A stretch of DNA of 64,000 nt. Source: JAABQT01 sp035459025. Its GTDB lineage: Bacteria; Pseudomonadota; Gammaproteobacteria; Burkholderiales; SG8-39. The stretch covers positions 19,804 through 83,803 of the forward strand of contig DATHYT010000074.1 of NCBI GenBank assembly GCA_035459025.1. The letters are read 5' to 3'. Below are positions 1 through 8,550 of the stretch, piece by piece (the first letter of the stretch is position 1; each line of letters begins with the position of its first letter). The position numbers were made by a program, and so were the translations under genes. Below the pieces are notes generated by a model that saw only the letters and a list, made by a program, of their open reading frames with translations, had not been told where the DNA came from and did no database searches.

Positions 1-274
1 GATTGAAGTGCCCCTTGGCGCTCAAGCCGTCGCCCGAGCTGCAATCGCCCACCTCGTGGATGTGAAAGCCGAACTCCTGGTTCGGCGCCAGGCGAATGAG
101 CTGCGCGGTGACGCGCACCTTGCCGCCGGCCTGCTCGAAATTCACCTCGCCGACTACCTTGTTGCCCTTGGTCGGCTCCAAGCCCGCCGACGCGCGCAGC
201 GGCTCGTCCGACATCGTCTGGCAGCCCGCCAGGGCGGCCGTTGTAAGTAGCGCGAGCACATGTCCGGCTTTCAT
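1..274 (-). CDS. sodC: Cu-Zn superoxide dismutase, partial (C-terminus beyond window)
   Basis: The first 91 codons are present; the rest lies before base 1. The protein starts MKAGHVLALLTTAALAGCQ, a lipoprotein signal peptide with the lipobox LAGC (Cys18), so the mature enzyme is probably lipid-anchored in the periplasm. The copper-binding stretch FGFHIHEVGDCSSGDG and the following KGHFN are typical of bacterial SodC, which dismutates superoxide outside the cytoplasm. The ATG at 274 is the only start that gives an intact signal peptide. It lies downstream of rsmA on the same strand with a 58-base gap. Identification is firm; the zinc loop and C-terminus cannot be checked here. Confidence 0.9.
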   Translation of the reverse strand, partial: MKAGHVLALLTTAALAGCQTMSDEPLRASAGLEPTKGNKVVGEVNFEQAGGKVRVTAQLIRLAPNQEFGFHIHEVGDCSSGDGLSAKGHFN

Positions 275-332
275 CTGAGCGTCTCCTCGAGTCTGGGTGC
301 GAGCGGATTGTACTCGGCACGCCTGCCGGCTC

Positions 333-1121
333 TCAACAAAGTGTCGAAATGGTGCGCCGCGCAATGCGCACGTAGTCGGCCGGGGACAGATTCTCCGGCC
401 GCAGCCGGGCGTCGATGCCGAGCGCCTCGAGCGCCTCAGCGGGCAGCCCGAGCGCATTGCGCAGGGTCTTGCGCCGGGCACTGAACGCCCGGCGCACGAG
501 CTCGGCGAAGCCCTCGACGTCCCGGTCGAGCGGCTCGGCGAGGGGGACCAGCCGCACCACCGCCGATTCCACTTGCGGCGGCGGGCGAAACGCGCCGGCG
601 GCGACGCGGAACAGCTTCTGCATGGTGAAACGTGCCTGCAACATCACCGAGAGCCGCCCGTAGGCCGCCGTCGAGGGCGGCGCGACCATGCGCTCCACCA
701 CCTCGCGTTGCAGCATGAAATGCAGGTCGCGCAACCGGTCCGCGAAGCGCGCAAGGTGGAACAGCAGCGGCGTCGAGATGTTGTAGGGCAGGTTGCCGAC
801 GACGCGCGCCCCCGGCGGCAGAGCGCCGAAGTCGAACTCGAGCGCGTCTGCGACGTGCACCTTGATGCGCTCGGCGGCCAGCGCCGCGGCGAGGTCGCGG
901 TCGATCTCGATCGCCTCCAGCCGCGCGGCGCGCGCGGCGAGCGGCCGCGTCAGCACGCCCTCGCCGGGGCCGATCTCGACGATGAAATCGTCCGCGGACG
1001 GCGCCACCGCCTCGACGATGCGCCGCACCACCGCGGCGTCGTGCAGGAAATGCTGGCCGAACCTCTTACGCGGCCGATGCGAGCTTGCGCGCAAGCTTGA
1101 GCGCCTCGAGCAGGCTGCCAA
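333..1121 (-). CDS. rsmA: 16S rRNA (adenine(1518)-N6/adenine(1519)-N6)-dimethyltransferase
   Basis: RsmA (KsgA) dimethylates two adjacent adenines in the 3' terminal hairpin of 16S rRNA during late 30S assembly. Visible motifs are the N-terminal FGQHFL signature (about residues 21-26), the SAM-binding IVEIGPGEGVLT near residue 47, and the catalytic NLPYNIS. The length of 262 residues is normal. The start at 1121 overlaps the end of pdxA by 56 bases; a TTG start a few codons before FGQHFL would reduce the overlap, so the first 10-15 residues are uncertain. The surA-pdxA-rsmA order matches many proteobacteria. The identity is secure. Confidence 0.95.
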   Translation of the reverse strand: MAACSRRSSLRASSHRPRKRFGQHFLHDAAVVRRIVEAVAPSADDFIVEIGPGEGVLTRPLAARAARLEAIEIDRDLAAALAAERIKVHVADALEFDFGALPPGARVVGNLPYNISTPLLFHLARFADRLRDLHFMLQREVVERMVAPPSTAAYGRLSVMLQARFTMQKLFRVAAGAFRPPPQVESAVVRLVPLAEPLDRDVEGFAELVRRAFSARRKTLRNALGLPAEALEALGIDARLRPENLSPADYVRIARRTISTLC

Positions 1122-1965
1122 CGTCGGCGCGCCCCTTGCCGGCGATATCGAGCGCAGTGCCGTGGTCCACCGAAGTGCGCACGAACGGCAGGCCGAGCGT
1201 GACGTTGACGCCGCGGCCGAAGCTTGCGTACTTCAGCACCGGCAAGCCCTGGTCGTGATACAGCGCGAGCGCGCAGTCGGCGGCTTTGAGCCGCGCCGGC
1301 ACGAACAGCGTATCGGCCGGGATCGGCCCCTCGGCCGCGATGCCGAGCTTGCGCGCCGCGGCGATGGCCGGCTCGATCGTGTCGCGCTCCTCGGTGCCGA
1401 GGTGACCCGACTCGCCGCTGTGCGGATTGAGGCCGGCGACCAGGATGCGCGGACGGCGGATGCCGAAGCGCTTTTGCAGGCCGGCGTGCACGACGCGCAG
1501 CGTCGCGAGCAGCCCGTCGCGCGTGATGGCGCGCGGCACCGCCGCGAGCGGCAGGTGGGTGGTGGCGAGCGCGACCCGCAGGCCCCCGCCCACCAGCATC
1601 ATCACCACGTGCGGTGCGCCCGCCTTCGCCGCCAGGTACTCGGTGTGCCCGGTGAACGCGATGCCGGCGTCGTTGATCGCGCCCTTGTGCACCGGCGCCG
1701 TCACCATCGCGTCGTACTCGCCGGCGAGGCACCCGGCCGCCGCGCGATCGAGGAGCGCCAGCACGTAGCGGCTGTTCGCCGGGTCGAGCCGCCCCGCCCT
1801 GCGCGGCGCCGCGAGCGGCACGTGCTCGATGTTCGCGCAGCCCCGCAGCAGCGAGCGGTCGCCGATCGCCACGAGCCGCGCGCCGCGGAAAACGCGCGCC
1901 GCCGCGACGCACAGCTCCGGGCCGACGCCCGCCGGCTCGCCCGACGTGAGGGCGATCGTCGCCAC
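1066..1965 (-). CDS. pdxA: 4-hydroxythreonine-4-phosphate dehydrogenase
   Basis: PdxA oxidises 4-phosphohydroxy-L-threonine in the DXP-dependent pyridoxal phosphate pathway. The 299-residue protein opens with ALTSGEPAGVGPEL, the family signature. The metal-binding histidines are seen in TGHTEYLA, LNPHSGESG and LYHDQGLPVLKY. I chose the GTG at 1965, which lies just after the surA stop (1968) and gives the standard length; no ATG is available before the conserved N-terminus. It sits between surA and rsmA, probably as one transcript from lptD downward. Confidence 0.94.
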   Translation of the reverse strand: MATIALTSGEPAGVGPELCVAAARVFRGARLVAIGDRSLLRGCANIEHVPLAAPRRAGRLDPANSRYVLALLDRAAAGCLAGEYDAMVTAPVHKGAINDAGIAFTGHTEYLAAKAGAPHVVMMLVGGGLRVALATTHLPLAAVPRAITRDGLLATLRVVHAGLQKRFGIRRPRILVAGLNPHSGESGHLGTEERDTIEPAIAAARKLGIAAEGPIPADTLFVPARLKAADCALALYHDQGLPVLKYASFGRGVNVTLGLPFVRTSVDHGTALDIAGKGRADVGSLLEALKLARKLASAA

Positions 1966-1967
1966 GC

Positions 1968-3263
1968 TCAGCGCTCTTCGAGCCGCAGCTCGACGTAGGT
2001 GCGGTCGCGAAGCTGGCGCAGCCAGTCCTGGTAGGCCTCGTCGGCCTTTCTTTCGCGCAGCGCCTGGCGCGCCTGCAGGCGCTGGCGCTCGGCGCTCACG
2101 TCGGCGGCGCGCCGCTCCAGCACCTGGATCAGGTGGAAGCCGAACGGCGTGCGTACCGGCGGGCTGAGCTCGCCGGGGCCGAGCGCGTTCATGGCGCGCT
2201 CGAACTCGGGCACCGTGTCGCCGGGATACACCCAGCCGAGCTCGCCGCCGCGCGCCGCGGTGCCATCCTCGGAATTGAGCCGCGCGAGCTCGGCGAAATC
2301 GGCCCCCGCCGAGATGCGCTCGCGCAGGCCCCCCAGGCGCCGGCGCGCGTCCTCCTCGGACACGATCTCGTTGGTCTTGACCAGGATGTGGCGCGCGCGC
2401 GTCTGCGTCACCGCCGCGGCGGCGCCCGCGCCGCGCCGTCCGAGCAGCTTGACGACGTGAAAGCCCGCCGGGCTGCGCAACAGCTCGCTCACCGTGCCCG
2501 GCTGCATGTCGCGCAGCGCCTCGGCGAACAGTTCCGGCAGCCGCCCCGGGGTGCGCCAGCCCAGCGCGCCGCCCTGCAGCGCGTCGCCGGCGTCCGAATG
2601 GCTGGCGGCGAGGCGCGCGAAGTCGGCGCCCGCACGCGCCTCCTCGCGCACGCGCGCGGCGCGCGCGCGGGCCTGCGCCACCTGCTCGGGGCTCGCCTGC
2701 TCCGGCACGCGCACCAGGATGTGCGCCGCGTCGTATTCGACCGCATCCGCCAGGCCCGCCTTGTTGTCTTCCAGGAAGGCGTCGATCTCGGCCTCGCTCA
2801 CCTGCACGCGGTCCTCCACCTCGCGGTCGCGCAGGCGTGCGAGCAGGATCTGCTGGCGCAGCTCGGCGCGGAACTCCTCGAAGTCGATGCCGTCGCGCTC
2901 CAGCACGCGGCGGAACTCGGCCAGCGCCATGCCGTTGTTCTGCGCGACGCGCTGCACCGCGCGATCGAGCTGCAGCTCGTCGACGCGCAGCCCCGTGCTC
3001 TCGGCGAGCTGCAGCTGCGCCTTGTCGAGCACCAGCCGCTCCAGCACCTGGCGCTGCAGCACGCCACGCTCCGGCGCCGCGATGCGCTGGCGCCGCAGCT
3101 CGGCGGCGGCGCGCTCGGTGCGCTGGGCGAGTTCGGTCAGCGTGATCACGTCCTTGTTCACGACGGCGACCACCCGATCGACGAGCACTGCGTCGCGCGC
3201 CGCCGCGGCGGCCGGGACGAGCGCGGCGAGCGCGAGCAGCAGGCCGGCGGCGGGCCGCGTCAT
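1968..3263 (-). CDS. surA: Periplasmic chaperone and peptidyl-prolyl isomerase SurA
   Basis: SurA escorts unfolded outer-membrane proteins, LptD among them, across the periplasm. The 431-residue product has a Sec signal peptide (Leu/Ala-rich core, cleavage near AAAARDA), an N-terminal SurA domain with VVAVVNKDVIT, and two parvulin (PpiC) domains at about residues 175-275 and 287-387, marked by AAHILVRVPE and ARHILVKTNE. Its start lies directly against the lptD stop (3264), so the two are transcribed together, linking the chaperone with one of its main clients. Length and domain order are standard. Confidence 0.95.
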   Translation of the reverse strand: MTRPAAGLLLALAALVPAAAAARDAVLVDRVVAVVNKDVITLTELAQRTERAAAELRRQRIAAPERGVLQRQVLERLVLDKAQLQLAESTGLRVDELQLDRAVQRVAQNNGMALAEFRRVLERDGIDFEEFRAELRQQILLARLRDREVEDRVQVSEAEIDAFLEDNKAGLADAVEYDAAHILVRVPEQASPEQVAQARARAARVREEARAGADFARLAASHSDAGDALQGGALGWRTPGRLPELFAEALRDMQPGTVSELLRSPAGFHVVKLLGRRGAGAAAAVTQTRARHILVKTNEIVSEEDARRRLGGLRERISAGADFAELARLNSEDGTAARGGELGWVYPGDTVPEFERAMNALGPGELSPPVRTPFGFHLIQVLERRAADVSAERQRLQARQALRERKADEAYQDWLRQLRDRTYVELRLEER

Positions 3264-5504
3264 TCAGTTCGCCCCCTCGAAGGGCGCCGCCGGCTGCAGG
3301 CTGGGGGGCACCAGCGTCTGGTCGCGCGGATTGGTCACCGAGTAGCCCGGGACGTTGCGGCGGAACAGGTTCACCGTTTCGCTGGAGCCGATCTGGCCGA
3401 GGCCATTGAATTCGAGCTGGAACAGAATCGCTTTCGAGGTCACGTCGGTTGCCGCCTGCACGCGCTGCGCCACCGCCCGGAACACCCAGCAGCCGCCGTT
3501 GTACTCGATGCCACCCAGCGCTTCCAGCAAGCGGCGGTCGCGCAGCGAGTAATTGTATCGTCCGATCGCATACCAGCCGCCCTGGACCGGCCACTGGGCC
3601 GAAAGATCCCATTGCCGCACCTGCTCCCGGTTGAAGCGGTAGCTGAAATTCAGCACCTTGGCGATCTCGGGCGCGTAGCGCAGCTGCAGGCCGTAGCGTT
3701 CGGTGCGCGAGTTGCGCGGGTTGTACTGCAGCGCGCCGTCGAAGGTCCAGTGGCGCGCGAAGCGCCCGCCGGCCGAGGCGAGCCAGTCGGACTCGGTCGA
3801 GGTACGCAGCGTCGAGGACGCGGTGAGGCCGACGCGCTCCTCGGCGAAGTAGTAGCGCTGCCCGAGGGTGGCGCGCAGGCGCTCCTCGCCGCGCTCGTTC
3901 AGCAGGCGCGAGGTGAGCGCCCAGGTGATCTGGTTGGCGTCGCCAAAGCGGTCGCCGCCGACGAAGCGGTTTTCCGAAAACAGCTGCGCGTAGTTGAAGT
4001 CCGCCAGCGCCGTATCGAATAGCGGCAGCTGCGATTGCTCGCGGAACGGCGCGTAGACGTAGAACAGGCGCGGCTCGAGCGTTTGCGTCAGCCGCTCGCC
4101 GAACCAGTCCGTGCCGCGGTCGAAAAGCAGCCCGGCGTCCAGGCTCAGCCAGGGAATGCTCACCGTCTGGCGCTCGGGCTGGCCGGCGGCGGTGCGGCTC
4201 AGCTCGTAGCGCGAATGGCGCGCGCCGAACCGCGGCGTGAGGAAGTAGCCGGGCGCGGTGAGCGGCATGCTGAGCACCGGGTTGACGGTGCTGCGCTCGC
4301 CTTCGACCAGCGTCGGGTGCGTGAAGCGCGCGTACTCGATCGGCAGCGCGCCGTCGAGCAGCCCGCCCATGTCGTTGCGCGCGACCGACAGGTTGAGCTG
4401 CGGCACGCGGTGGTACGGCGGCACGATCGGCGCGAGCGGGTCCTGCAGCGTCTGGAAGCGCTGCACCCGCCCCTGCAGGCTGAGGCCGGTGCCGCCGAAG
4501 CTGCGCCCGTACTGCAGATAGCCGTCGCGCTGCAGGTTGCCGGTGGCAACCTGGCGCACGTCGCTGTACAGGTCGACGAAATAGCGGTCGTCGGACACGT
4601 GGTTCACGTCGACCTTGGCGGTGAGCGCCGGGGTAAAGCGGTGCTCGTGCTGCACCGAATAGCCGGTGCGCGAGCGACCGAGCAGCTTGTCCTCGGGCAG
4701 GTACTCCAGGCGCGCCTCGCCGTTGAAGCTGCGGCCGAGGTAGCGGTACAGGGTCTTCAGCTGCTCGCCGCGCTTGGACATGAACGTCGGGGTGAGGGTC
4801 GCGTCCTGCTCGGGTGCGATGTTCCAGTAGAACGGCACCGTGAGCTCACCCCCGCGCAGCGTGGTCTGCGCGTAGTGCGGCGGCAGCAGCCCGCTCTTGC
4901 GCCGGTTCTCCAGCGGGAAGCTGAAGTACGGCGTGCCGAGGATCGGGACATCGAAGAAGCGCAGGCGCGCGCCGCGCGCCACGCCCGTTTCCTCGGTGTA
5001 GTCGAGCTCGAGCTCGCTCGCCTCGAGCCGCCAGTCGTCGTTGCCCGGCTCGCAGGTGGTGAAATGCGCGCCGCTGAAAAGGTAGCGTCCGCGCCCCCTG
5101 AACTCGATGCGCTCGGCGCCGCCGCGCGCGGTCTGCTTGCGCCGCATGAGGAAGGTGGGCGCTTCCATGACGCCGGTGTCGTCGGTCGTGTCGTAGATGA
5201 GGCGCGGCCCGAAGAAGCGGTCTGTGCCCTGCGCGACGCGCACGCCGCCGTCGGCCTCGAGACGGCCGAACTCGCGGTTGAACTTGAGGTACTCGGCGTA
5301 GATCTGGGACTCGCCCTGCCGGAACTCGACGCCGCCGCGCGCCGTCACTTCCAGGCCCGAGATGCCCTCGATCGACTGCGCGTCGATGGTCGCCGGCTCG
5401 CGGGCCTCGGGCGCCGGCATCTGCGCAAACGCGGCGCACGCCGCCAGCAGCGACGCGCAGCCGGCAACCTGGGTGGCCAGCTTACGCGCTGGAAAACGCT
5501 GCAT
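3264..5504 (-). CDS. lptD: LPS-assembly outer membrane protein LptD
   Basis: LptD is the outer-membrane beta-barrel that inserts lipopolysaccharide into the outer leaflet together with LptE. The 746-residue protein has a signal peptide ending near AAFAQ, an OstA/LptA-like jellyroll at about residues 40-150, and a large C-terminal barrel domain. Only two cysteines follow the signal peptide, in TTCEPG and in NGGCWVF. By comparison with E. coli LptD these correspond to Cys173 and Cys725, so one of the two long-range disulfides is kept and the other is lost. The ATG at 5504 gives the intact signal peptide. It is divergent from amgK. Confidence 0.95.
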   Translation of the reverse strand: MQRFPARKLATQVAGCASLLAACAAFAQMPAPEAREPATIDAQSIEGISGLEVTARGGVEFRQGESQIYAEYLKFNREFGRLEADGGVRVAQGTDRFFGPRLIYDTTDDTGVMEAPTFLMRRKQTARGGAERIEFRGRGRYLFSGAHFTTCEPGNDDWRLEASELELDYTEETGVARGARLRFFDVPILGTPYFSFPLENRRKSGLLPPHYAQTTLRGGELTVPFYWNIAPEQDATLTPTFMSKRGEQLKTLYRYLGRSFNGEARLEYLPEDKLLGRSRTGYSVQHEHRFTPALTAKVDVNHVSDDRYFVDLYSDVRQVATGNLQRDGYLQYGRSFGGTGLSLQGRVQRFQTLQDPLAPIVPPYHRVPQLNLSVARNDMGGLLDGALPIEYARFTHPTLVEGERSTVNPVLSMPLTAPGYFLTPRFGARHSRYELSRTAAGQPERQTVSIPWLSLDAGLLFDRGTDWFGERLTQTLEPRLFYVYAPFREQSQLPLFDTALADFNYAQLFSENRFVGGDRFGDANQITWALTSRLLNERGEERLRATLGQRYYFAEERVGLTASSTLRTSTESDWLASAGGRFARHWTFDGALQYNPRNSRTERYGLQLRYAPEIAKVLNFSYRFNREQVRQWDLSAQWPVQGGWYAIGRYNYSLRDRRLLEALGGIEYNGGCWVFRAVAQRVQAATDVTSKAILFQLEFNGLGQIGSSETVNLFRRNVPGYSVTNPRDQTLVPPSLQPAAPFEGAN

Positions 5505-5533
5505 GAACGAGGGAGAGAGACCGGACCTTTGCG

Positions 5534-5539
5534 TGTAAA
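5534..5539 (+). promoter_or_regulatory. Possible -10 element for the amgK operon
   Basis: The 69-base gap between the divergent lptD and amgK starts contains TAAAAT, five of six matches to TATAAT, about 35 bases before the amgK GTG. No good -35 hexamer is visible, so this is a weak prediction. Confidence 0.3.
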
Positions 5540-5573
5540 ATCGCACAATTCCGCGCCAGGCGCAACGCAACTC

Positions 5574-6545
5574 GTGGATCACAGGCTCGCTGCGCTCACG
5601 CGCTGGCTCGCCGGGCCGCTCGGCGGCCCGGAGTTCACCCTCAGCGTCGCTTCCGCCGACGCCAGCTTTCGCCGCTACTTCCGCGTCACCCGCGCCGATG
5701 GGCGCAGCTTGATCGCCATGGACGCGCCTCCCGAGCACGAGGACTGTGCCGCGTTCGTGCACGTGGCGCGGCTGCTGCGCGCCGCGGGCGTGAACGCGCC
5801 CGAAGTGCACGCCGAGGATCTGGCGCAGGGGTTCCTCCTGCTCACCGATCTGGGCACCGTCACCTACCTCGACGCGCTGAACGACGCGAACGCCGATGCG
5901 CTGATGCGCGACGCGATCGCCGCGCTCCTCAAGTGGCAGCAGGCGACGCGCGACGCGACGCTGCCGCCGTACGACGAGGCGCTGCTGCGCCGCGAGCTCG
6001 CGCTGTTTCCGGACTGGTACGTGGGCCGGCATCTCAAGCGCGAGCTGTCGGCCGCGCAACGCGCCCAATGGGAAGCGCTGTGCGCGGCGCTCGTGGCGAG
6101 CGCCCTGGCGCAGCCGCCGGTGTACGTGCATCGCGACTACATGCCGAGAAACCTCATGCTGAGCGAGCCGAACCCCGGCGTGCTCGATTTCCAGGACGCG
6201 GTCATCGGGCCCATCACCTACGACATCGCCTCGCTCACGCGCGACGCGTTCCTCAGCTGGGATGAGGCGCGCGTGCTCGACTGGTCGGTGCGCTACTGGG
6301 AAGGCGCGAAGCGCGCGGGCCTGCCGGTGGCCGCCGACTTCGCGGAGCACTGGCGCGCGCAGGAATGGATGGGGCTGCAGCGGCACCTGAAGGTGCTCGG
6401 CATCTTCGCGCGCCTCACCTACCGCGACGGCAAGGCAAGATACGTCGCCGATGCGCCGCGCTTTCTCGGCTACGCGCGCGCGGCGGCGCGGCGCTACGTC
6501 GCGCTCGCGCCGCTCGCGCGGCTGCTGGACGAGCTGCACGCATGA
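5574..6545 (+). CDS. amgK: N-acetylmuramate/N-acetylglucosamine 1-kinase (AmgK-type phosphotransferase)
   Basis: This 323-residue protein belongs to the aminoglycoside phosphotransferase (APH/choline kinase) fold. The catalytic loop VYVHRDYMPRNLML and the metal-binding GVLDFQDAVIGP are both intact. Its gene overlaps murU by ATGA and lies divergent from lptD, the arrangement known in Pseudomonas putida, where AmgK phosphorylates the anomeric carbon of MurNAc and GlcNAc in peptidoglycan recycling. The GTG at 5574 gives a normal N-terminus (DHRLAALTRWL). The kinase fold is certain; the substrate rests on the murU linkage. Confidence 0.88.
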   Translation: MDHRLAALTRWLAGPLGGPEFTLSVASADASFRRYFRVTRADGRSLIAMDAPPEHEDCAAFVHVARLLRAAGVNAPEVHAEDLAQGFLLLTDLGTVTYLDALNDANADALMRDAIAALLKWQQATRDATLPPYDEALLRRELALFPDWYVGRHLKRELSAAQRAQWEALCAALVASALAQPPVYVHRDYMPRNLMLSEPNPGVLDFQDAVIGPITYDIASLTRDAFLSWDEARVLDWSVRYWEGAKRAGLPVAADFAEHWRAQEWMGLQRHLKVLGIFARLTYRDGKARYVADAPRFLGYARAAARRYVALAPLARLLDELHA

Positions 6546-7225
6546 AGGCCATGGTCCTCGCGGCGGGCCTGGGCACGCGCCTGCGGCCCCTCACCGACGC
6601 GGTGCCCAAGGCGCTGGTCGAGGCCGGCGGCAAGCCGCTCATCGCCTGGCAGCTCGAGCGCCTGGCGCGCGCGGGCTTTCGCGAGGTGGTGATCAACGTG
6701 AGCTGGCTCGGCGAGCGCATCGAGGCGCGCCTGGGCGACGGCCGCGCGTTCGGCCTCGCCCTCGCTTATTCGCGCGAGGCCGAGCCGCTCGAATCGGCGG
6801 GCGGCATCGCGCAGGCGCGCGAACTCCTCGGCCCGGCACCCTTCGCGCTGGTGAACAGCGATGTCTTCTGCGACTTCGACCTGGCGGCGCTTCGCCGCCG
6901 CGCGCTCGGCGCGCACCTCGCCCACCTGGTGCTGACGCCCAATCCGCCGCACCATCCCGCGGGCGACTTCTCGCTCGAGGCGGGCGCGGCGGGAAACGCC
7001 GCCGCCCCGCGCTACACTTACACGGGTATCGCGCTCATCGACCCGGCGCTCGTTGCGCCGGTGCGCTCGGGCGAGCGGGCGCAGCTCGCGCCACTGCTGC
7101 GTGCGGCCGCTGCGGCGGGACGGCTCTCGGGCGAGCTGCACGCCGGCGCGTGGCACGACGTCGGCACGGCCGAGCGCCTGGCCGAGCTCGAGGCGCGGCT
7201 CGCCGAAACCGGGGAAAGGACATGA
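6542..7225 (+). CDS. murU: N-acetylmuramate alpha-1-phosphate uridylyltransferase
   Basis: MurU converts MurNAc-1-phosphate and UTP to UDP-MurNAc, completing the anabolic recycling route that bypasses MurA and therefore fosfomycin. The 227-residue protein has the nucleotidyltransferase signature MVLAAGLGTRLRPLT at its start, PKALVEAGGKPLI next, and a metal-binding NSDVFCDFDL. The ATG at 6542 overlaps the amgK stop, and its own stop overlaps the pepP start, so the three are translationally coupled. A general sugar-1-phosphate nucleotidyltransferase is the alternative, but the AmgK pairing makes MurU the best reading. Confidence 0.88.
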   Translation: MKAMVLAAGLGTRLRPLTDAVPKALVEAGGKPLIAWQLERLARAGFREVVINVSWLGERIEARLGDGRAFGLALAYSREAEPLESAGGIAQARELLGPAPFALVNSDVFCDFDLAALRRRALGAHLAHLVLTPNPPHHPAGDFSLEAGAAGNAAAPRYTYTGIALIDPALVAPVRSGERAQLAPLLRAAAAAGRLSGELHAGAWHDVGTAERLAELEARLAETGERT

Positions 7226-8550
7226 AGGCGAACGATCTCAAAGCGGATGTCGCGGTGCACGCCGAGCGCCGGCGACGCCTTGCCGCGGCCCTCGGCGAGG
7301 GCGTCGCCGTGATCCCGACCGCGCCGGAGCGCGCGCGCAACCGCGACTCGCACTACCCCTACCGCCACGACAGCTACTTTTACTACCTCACCGGCTTCCA
7401 GGAGCCCGAGGCGGTGCTGGTGCTCGCCGGCGGCGCCGAACCGCGCGCCCTGCTCTATTGCCGCGAGAAGAACCCCGAGCGCGAGACCTGGGACGGCTTT
7501 CGCCACGGGCCCGAGAACGCGCGCGAGCGCTACGGCTTCGACGAGGCGCACCCCGTCGCCGCGCTCGACGAGGCGATGCCGGCACTGCTCGCCGACCGTT
7601 CCGCGCTGTGGTATCCGGTAGGCGCCGACGCCGAGTGGGACGCGCGCGCCATGCGCTGGCTGAACGCCGTGCGCGCCAAGGCCCGCGCGGGCGTCGCCGC
7701 GCCGCAGACGCTGCACGACGTGCGCGCGCCGCTCGACGAAATGCGCCTGGTAAAGGACGCGCACGAGCTCGCCGTGATGCGCCGCGCGGCGGCGATCTCC
7801 GCGGCAGCGCACCGCCGCGCCATGCTCGCCGCGCGCCCGGGGCGCCGCGAGTACGAAGTCGAAGCCGAGCTGCTGCACGAGTTCCGGGTGAACGGCGCGC
7901 AGTTTCCGGCCTATACGCCAATCGTCGCCGGAGGCGCCAACGCCTGCGTGCTGCACTACGTGCAGAACGACGCGGCGCTCGCCGACGGGACGCTCCTGCT
8001 CATCGACGCCGGCTGCGAGCTCGAGGGCTACGCCGCCGACATCACGCGCACCTTCCCGGTCAACGGGCGCTTCAGCGGCGCACAGCGCGAGGTCTACGAG
8101 ATCGTGCTCGCGGCGCAGCGCGCGGCGATGGGCAAGGTGCGCGCGGGCAATGCCTGGAACGAGCCGCACGACGCCGCGGTGCGCGTGCTGGCGCAGGGCA
8201 TGCTCGACCTGAAGCTGCTGGCCGGCAGCCTGGACGAAGCGCTGGAGAAGGAGACCTACAAGCGCTTCTACATGCACCGCACGGGGCACTGGCTGGGCAT
8301 GGATGTGCACGACGCGGGCGAATACAAGCGTGCGGGCGCGTGGCGCAGGCTCGAGCCCGGCATGACGCTCACCGTGGAGCCGGGGCTGTACATCCGCGCC
8401 GCGGACGACGTGCCCGAGCGCCTGCGCGACATCGGCGTGAGGATCGAGGACGACGTACACGTCACCGCGGCCGAGTGCGAGGTGCTGACCGCCGCGGCGC
8501 CCAAGGCGATGGCCGAGATCGAGGCGCTGATCCGTGACGGCCGGCGCTGA
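7222..8550 (+). CDS. pepP: Xaa-Pro aminopeptidase (aminopeptidase P)
   Basis: PepP releases the N-terminal residue from peptides with proline in the second position. The 442-residue protein has an N-terminal creatinase-like domain (NRDSHYPYRHDSYFYYLTGF) and a C-terminal pita-bread catalytic domain. The dinuclear metal ligands are visible: two Asp in LIDAGCELEGYAADITRTF, His in MHRTGHWLG, and Glu in TVEPGLYI and GVRIEDDV. The ATG at 7222 overlaps the murU stop. It precedes the UbiH-like gene, as in many proteobacteria where pepP begins the ubiquinone hydroxylase cluster. Confidence 0.95.
   Translation: MKANDLKADVAVHAERRRRLAAALGEGVAVIPTAPERARNRDSHYPYRHDSYFYYLTGFQEPEAVLVLAGGAEPRALLYCREKNPERETWDGFRHGPENARERYGFDEAHPVAALDEAMPALLADRSALWYPVGADAEWDARAMRWLNAVRAKARAGVAAPQTLHDVRAPLDEMRLVKDAHELAVMRRAAAISAAAHRRAMLAARPGRREYEVEAELLHEFRVNGAQFPAYTPIVAGGANACVLHYVQNDAALADGTLLLIDAGCELEGYAADITRTFPVNGRFSGAQREVYEIVLAAQRAAMGKVRAGNAWNEPHDAAVRVLAQGMLDLKLLAGSLDEALEKETYKRFYMHRTGHWLGMDVHDAGEYKRAGAWRRLEPGMTLTVEPGLYIRAADDVPERLRDIGVRIEDDVHVTAAECEVLTAAAPKAMAEIEALIRDGRR

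Noticed and set aside
4035..5573. A long plus-strand N-terminal extension of the amgK frame
   Set aside because: It runs antisense to lptD. The phosphotransferase similarity starts only after the GTG at 5574.
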